Shown here piece by piece: positions 6,123 through 8,577 of a DNA stretch of 8,577 nt; the first letter of the stretch is position 1; each line of letters begins with the position of its first letter. The notes beneath the pieces are model-generated. The model worked only from the letters and a program-made list of their open reading frames with translations. It did not search any database and was not told the DNA's origin. The stretch comes from an uncultured Bacteroidota bacterium (lineage in GTDB: Bacteria; Bacteroidota; Bacteroidia; Bacteroidales; VadinHA17). The position numbers and the translations under genes were made by a program. The stretch spans positions 1 to 8,577 of the forward strand of contig CAIPJU010000936.1 of the NCBI GenBank assembly GCA_903865465.1. The letters run 5' to 3'.

Positions 6123-7259
6123 TCAATCTTCAACCGGCATCATAAATTCCGAGATTATATTGTCGGAGATCATTTTACCCTGGTTCGTAAGCACCAGGGT
6201 ATTTTTTTCCTGCTTCATCAGCCCGTATTCCTTGAACCTCAAGGCTATATTAATGACATAATCAAAGCCCTCCTTTTCGAATTCCCTGTCGATATAATCG
6301 AGGTCAGCTCCCCACATTGTCCTTAGCGAGGTCATCATATATTCATTGAAACATCTCCTCTTATCAAGCTCTTCGCGCTCAAAGAAAACTGTTCCATCAT
6401 TGACCGCAGTTATGTACTTGTTTATATCCTTTACATTCCATTGTCGCGAATAGCGGTTAAAAGAATGAGCCGAGGGTCCAATTCCGATATAAGGTATTTG
6501 TTTCCAGTAGTTTGAATTATGTCTTGAAAAGAAACCATCTTTACCGAAATTAGAGATCTCATAATGAATGAAGCCTGCAGATTCGGCTTTCTCAATTAGC
6601 GTATTGAACTGAGTTGAGCTCTCCTCTTCCTCAATTTCGGTAATTAAATTTTTCTCCAGCATCTTACCGAATACGGTTCCCTGCTCGAAGGTAAGATGAT
6701 AAGCTGAAAGATGCTGGATATTATATGAAAAGGTAATATCGAGGTTTGATATCCAGTCACTTGTTGTCATGCCGGGAAGACCGTAAATCAGGTCAATAGT
6801 TACATTTCCAAAGCCGGCTTTTATCGTTTCATTCAGTGCATTGGCTGCGCCTGCAGCATCATGACGCCTGTTCAGCATTTTAAGATCCTTATCCCTCCAG
6901 GACTGTATACCAAGGCTGACTCTGTTAATTCCAATATCCCGCAAGCCATTCAGATATTCGGGAGTAACATCGTCGGGGTTTAGTTCAATTGTTGTCTCGC
7001 AATCAGCATCTACTCTGTACAAACGGTTTATATGATGCAGAAGTGAAGCAAGGTCAGTTATTCTGCATACAGAAGGTGTACCGCCGCCGAAATAAATGGT
7101 AGTAATCACTTCATCTCCCGTATAATCTCTTTTCAAAGAGGCTTCTTTAATGAGAGCATCAAAAAAAGCAGAAGAATCTCCTTTAGGAAGTACATGGTAA
7201 AAGTCACAATAATAACAGAGCTTTTTACAGTAAGGAATGTGAATATAAATTCCGGCCAT
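6123..7259 (-). CDS. hemW: HemW, radical SAM heme chaperone (HemN-like)
   Basis: This 378-residue radical-SAM protein carries the [4Fe-4S] motif CKKLCYYCDF (Cys11, Cys15, Cys18), the CX3CX2CxF form typical of HemW. True HemN coproporphyrinogen dehydrogenases have a further Cys two residues later (CX3CX2CxC), and here that position is Phe20. The SAM-binding GGGTPS is at 58-63, with ELNPDD at 92-97, RVSLGIQS at 113-120, DLIYGLPG at 156-163, YEISNF at 233-238, RHNSNYW at 246-252 and GIGPSAHSF at 259-267. HemW proteins bind heme and deliver it to respiratory enzymes. Many databases still call them oxygen-independent coproporphyrinogen III oxidases, and that activity is unlikely here. The length is normal. 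The ATG at 7259 gives the canonical MAGIYIHIPYC start. The gene is divergent from the VanZ-like gene across 74 bp, and its TGA abuts the coiled-coil gene's stop with no gap. Confidence 0.94.
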   Translation of the reverse strand: MAGIYIHIPYCKKLCYYCDFYHVLPKGDSSAFFDALIKEASLKRDYTGDEVITTIYFGGGTPSVCRITDLASLLHHINRLYRVDADCETTIELNPDDVTPEYLNGLRDIGINRVSLGIQSWRDKDLKMLNRRHDAAGAANALNETIKAGFGNVTIDLIYGLPGMTTSDWISNLDITFSYNIQHLSAYHLTFEQGTVFGKMLEKNLITEIEEEESSTQFNTLIEKAESAGFIHYEISNFGKDGFFSRHNSNYWKQIPYIGIGPSAHSFNRYSRQWNVKDINKYITAVNDGTVFFEREELDKRRCFNEYMMTSLRTMWGADLDYIDREFEKEGFDYVINIALRFKEYGLMKQEKNTLVLTNQGKMISDNIISEFMMPVED

Positions 7260-7311
7260 ACTTAACAGTAATGTAAATGTGAAATTTATAAAAAAATACT
7301 GCTTTATTAAT

Positions 7312-7319
7312 TAAATTTG
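7312..7319 (+). promoter_or_regulatory. Candidate -7 promoter box for the VanZ-like gene
   Basis: TAAATTTG is an exact match to the Bacteroidota TAnnTTTG box and ends only 14 bp before the ATG at 7334. Transcription would begin near 7324-7327, giving a leader of roughly ten bases or fewer. No clear -33 TTTG is present at the usual distance. Confidence 0.42.
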
Positions 7320-7333
7320 CACCAAACATTAAT

Positions 7334-7705
7334 ATGATAAAGAAGAATATTCTAACAATAATTGTTGCTTTGGTTATAATGTACCTGAGCCTTACGAACG
7401 GCAAGAAGTTCGACAAATTGTCGCCTTTTGAATTCTTTGATAAGGTTGTTCACGCTTGTATGTATTTCGGTTTCATGCTTATGATACTATTTGAAAACCG
7501 TAAAACTTTGTTGGAAACAAAAAGAATTCTGCTCTGTTCACTTATCCCTGTATTGTACGGAATCCTTATGGAAATACTTCAGTCTACCCTGACCACTACC
7601 CGTACCGGAAGCTTTTTTGATGCTTTATTTGATGCCATTGGTGTTTATATCTGCATTCTTTTATGGCAATGGATTAAGCCATTTTCAAAGGCAGAAGTTA
7701 AATGA
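7334..7705 (+). CDS. VanZ-like family small membrane protein
   Basis: This 123-residue protein has four hydrophobic segments at about residues 5-22, 38-53, 64-80 and 98-113, the usual plan of the VanZ-like family. The conserved polar positions are present: FDKVVHACMYFG (Asp36, Lys37, His40), the YGILMEILQ motif (Glu80, Gln83) and TRTGSFFDALFDAIG (Arg90, Gly92, Asp96, Asp100, Gly103). The family is named after VanZ of the teicoplanin-resistance cluster, but most members are of unknown function and no glycopeptide-resistance genes lie nearby, so a resistance role should not be assumed. The ATG at 7334 follows a candidate promoter box very closely. The last 8 bp overlap the convergent rrf2 gene. 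Confidence 0.86.
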   Translation: MIKKNILTIIVALVIMYLSLTNGKKFDKLSPFEFFDKVVHACMYFGFMLMILFENRKTLLETKRILLCSLIPVLYGILMEILQSTLTTTRTGSFFDALFDAIGVYICILLWQWIKPFSKAEVK

Positions 7706-8138
7706 TAACCCGATTATCCTGTCCCGCCTGCATAACCAGATCATAAATTGTTTTATTGCTGAAGAGATTAATCAGTTCTATCCTTGTATTCTGGTAATCA
7801 TCGTGCAAGGGGCAGTGTTTCTGATTCGCCTTTACCCCTTCGCACGATCCGTTGTGCATAATACAATTAGTAAAGACATCCTGCCCGTCGATAGAATTTA
7901 CAATATCGAGCAAAGTTATTTTCCTTGGATCCTTCAGAAGTGAAAATCCGCCATGAGGTCCTTTTGATGAATTAAGTATTTTTTGCTTCGCAAGCTGCTG
8001 AAGTATCTTAGCAAGAAACGGAGTTGGAAGGTCAAGATCATTGCTGATCTTTTTTATACCTATCTTCCCGCCATTCTCAGGGTGACCTGCCAGGTATATC
8101 ACCGCCCTTATTCCATATCTGCATGAATTTGAAAGCAT
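7698..8138 (-). CDS. Rrf2-family transcriptional regulator, possibly Fe-S cluster binding
   Basis: This 146-residue winged-helix DNA-binding protein is of the Rrf2 family, which includes IscR, NsrR and CymR. The start MLSNSCRYGIRAVIYLA, the recognition-helix region LPTPFLAKILQQLAKQKIL (residues 37-55) and the wing motif SSKGPHGGFSL (57-67) are typical. Three cysteines sit at 92, 99 and 109 in CIMHNGSC...HCPLHDD, where IscR and NsrR bind their cluster. The spacing (six residues between the first two Cys, nine between the last two) is longer than in classical IscR or NsrR, so a cluster is plausible but unproven. It could sense Fe-S status, nitric oxide or redox. No isc/suf or NO-detoxification genes are visible here. 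The gene begins one base after the rpiB stop, so the two are almost certainly co-transcribed. Its TAA overlaps the VanZ-like gene's 3' end by 8 bp. Confidence 0.92.
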   Translation of the reverse strand: MLSNSCRYGIRAVIYLAGHPENGGKIGIKKISNDLDLPTPFLAKILQQLAKQKILNSSKGPHGGFSLLKDPRKITLLDIVNSIDGQDVFTNCIMHNGSCEGVKANQKHCPLHDDYQNTRIELINLFSNKTIYDLVMQAGQDNRVII

Positions 8139-8139
8139 A

Positions 8140-8577
8140 TCAATAAATTTTTAATGGAATTTTGTCTATTCTTTTCTGATGACGTCCTCCTTCAAAAGGA
8201 GTAGCAAGAAATTTATCAATAATAAGATATGCTTCTGATTCTGATAAGTACCATCCCGGCATTGCACAAACATTAGCATCATTATGAGCTCTCGAAAGAC
8301 GGGAAACTTCCTCATTCCAGCAAAGCGCGCTTCTGACTCCCGGATGTTTGTTCACTGTAATATTCATTCCATTCCCTGTTCCGCAAATTGAAACTCCTAA
8401 CTCATACTCCCCTGCCGATACTGCATAAGCCATCGGATGAGCAAAATCCGTATAGTCGACTGTCTCTTCTGATGAACAGCCAAAATCCTTAACTTCATGC
8501 TGTTCCTTAATAAGATATTTTACAATTTTTTCCTTAAGGTAAAATCCGGCATGATCTGAAGCTATCGCTATTTTCCT
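8140..8577 (-). CDS. rpiB: Ribose-5-phosphate isomerase B, start just beyond the window
   Basis: RpiB interconverts ribose 5-phosphate and ribulose 5-phosphate in the non-oxidative pentose-phosphate pathway. The minus-strand frame is open to the right edge and begins RKIAIASDHAGF, so 145 residues are visible. Placing one Met before them aligns the catalytic residues with Escherichia coli RpiB numbering: Asp9 and His10 in SDHAG, Cys66 in ICGTGNG and His99 in SRAHND. Probably only the initiator codon, at the bases immediately past 8577, is missing. TPFEGGRHQKR near the C-terminus is the conserved phosphate-binding end. The internal ATG at 8433 would remove the first 48 residues, including the SDHAG site, and is not the start. 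An allose 6-phosphate isomerase role is possible in this family, but no allose genes are seen. The TGA lies one base before the rrf2 ATG. Confidence 0.95.
   Translation of the reverse strand, partial: RKIAIASDHAGFYLKEKIVKYLIKEQHEVKDFGCSSEETVDYTDFAHPMAYAVSAGEYELGVSICGTGNGMNITVNKHPGVRSALCWNEEVSRLSRAHNDANVCAMPGWYLSESEAYLIIDKFLATPFEGGRHQKRIDKIPLKIY

Noticed and set aside
6004..6261. Plus-strand open frame spanning the coiled-coil/hemW junction
   Set aside because: It runs out of frame through the end of the coiled-coil gene and antisense through hemW, and its product is not protein-like.
6123..7259. Annotation as oxygen-independent coproporphyrinogen III oxidase (HemN)
   Set aside because: The cluster motif is CX3CX2CxF, with Phe20 where HemN has its extra Cys, and the length and motifs fit HemW.
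7225..7416. Minus-strand open frame across the hemW/VanZ divergent region
   Set aside because: It overlaps both gene starts out of frame and would cover the only promoter region between them.
7334..7705. Glycopeptide (teicoplanin) resistance gene vanZ
   Set aside because: Only family-level similarity is visible, and no vanA/B-type resistance genes are nearby. VanZ-like proteins are widespread in bacteria without that role.
7617..7943. Plus-strand 108-codon open frame across the VanZ/rrf2 junction
   Set aside because: It is out of frame with the VanZ-like gene and antisense to the well-supported Rrf2 regulator.

Overview
The window looks like ordinary chromosomal DNA of a Bacteroidota bacterium, probably in or near the Bacteroidales/Marinilabiliales. 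The basis is moderately AT-rich intergenic DNA, start codons with no clear Shine-Dalgarno sequence, upstream boxes matching the Bacteroidota -7 element TAnnTTTG, and proteins of typical Bacteroidota style. Assignment below phylum is inference. I see no transposase, phage gene, tRNA, rRNA or CRISPR array. Both ends cut through genes: a serine hydrolase missing its N-terminus on the left, and rpiB on the right, which probably lacks only its initiator Met.

Layout. (1) 1-1055 (+): C-terminal part of a beta-lactamase-fold serine hydrolase. (2) 1027-1805 (-): a two-gene unit of a YciI-like protein and a four-helix membrane protein of unknown function. (3) 1970-4083 (+): a two-gene unit, 11 bp apart, of an Nramp-type divalent metal transporter and a patatin-like phospholipase. 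(4) 4072-4911 (-): endonuclease IV (nfo), with all nine metal ligands of the family. (5) 4912-5246: the only gene-free stretch over 300 bp, holding a perfect 14-bp-arm palindrome and a weaker dyad. (6) 5247-6122 (+): an unrecognised membrane-anchored coiled-coil protein. (7) 6123-7259 (-): HemW, a radical-SAM heme chaperone. (8) 7334-7705 (+): a small VanZ-like membrane protein. (9) 7698-8577 (-): rpiB followed one base later by an Rrf2-family regulator with three C-terminal cysteines.

How the genes relate. These are mostly independent housekeeping functions: metal uptake, lipid hydrolysis, base-excision repair, heme delivery and pentose-phosphate metabolism. Three short same-strand units are likely co-transcribed: YciI/membrane protein, Nramp/patatin and rpiB/rrf2. 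The most striking architectural feature is that all four convergent gene pairs either overlap at their 3' ends (29, 12 and 8 bp) or abut with no gap, leaving no room for a conventional terminator between them.

I did not find a convincing new multi-gene system. The best leads are the coiled-coil protein, the Nramp/patatin pair, the interspersed-type palindrome, and the Rrf2 regulator tied to rpiB.
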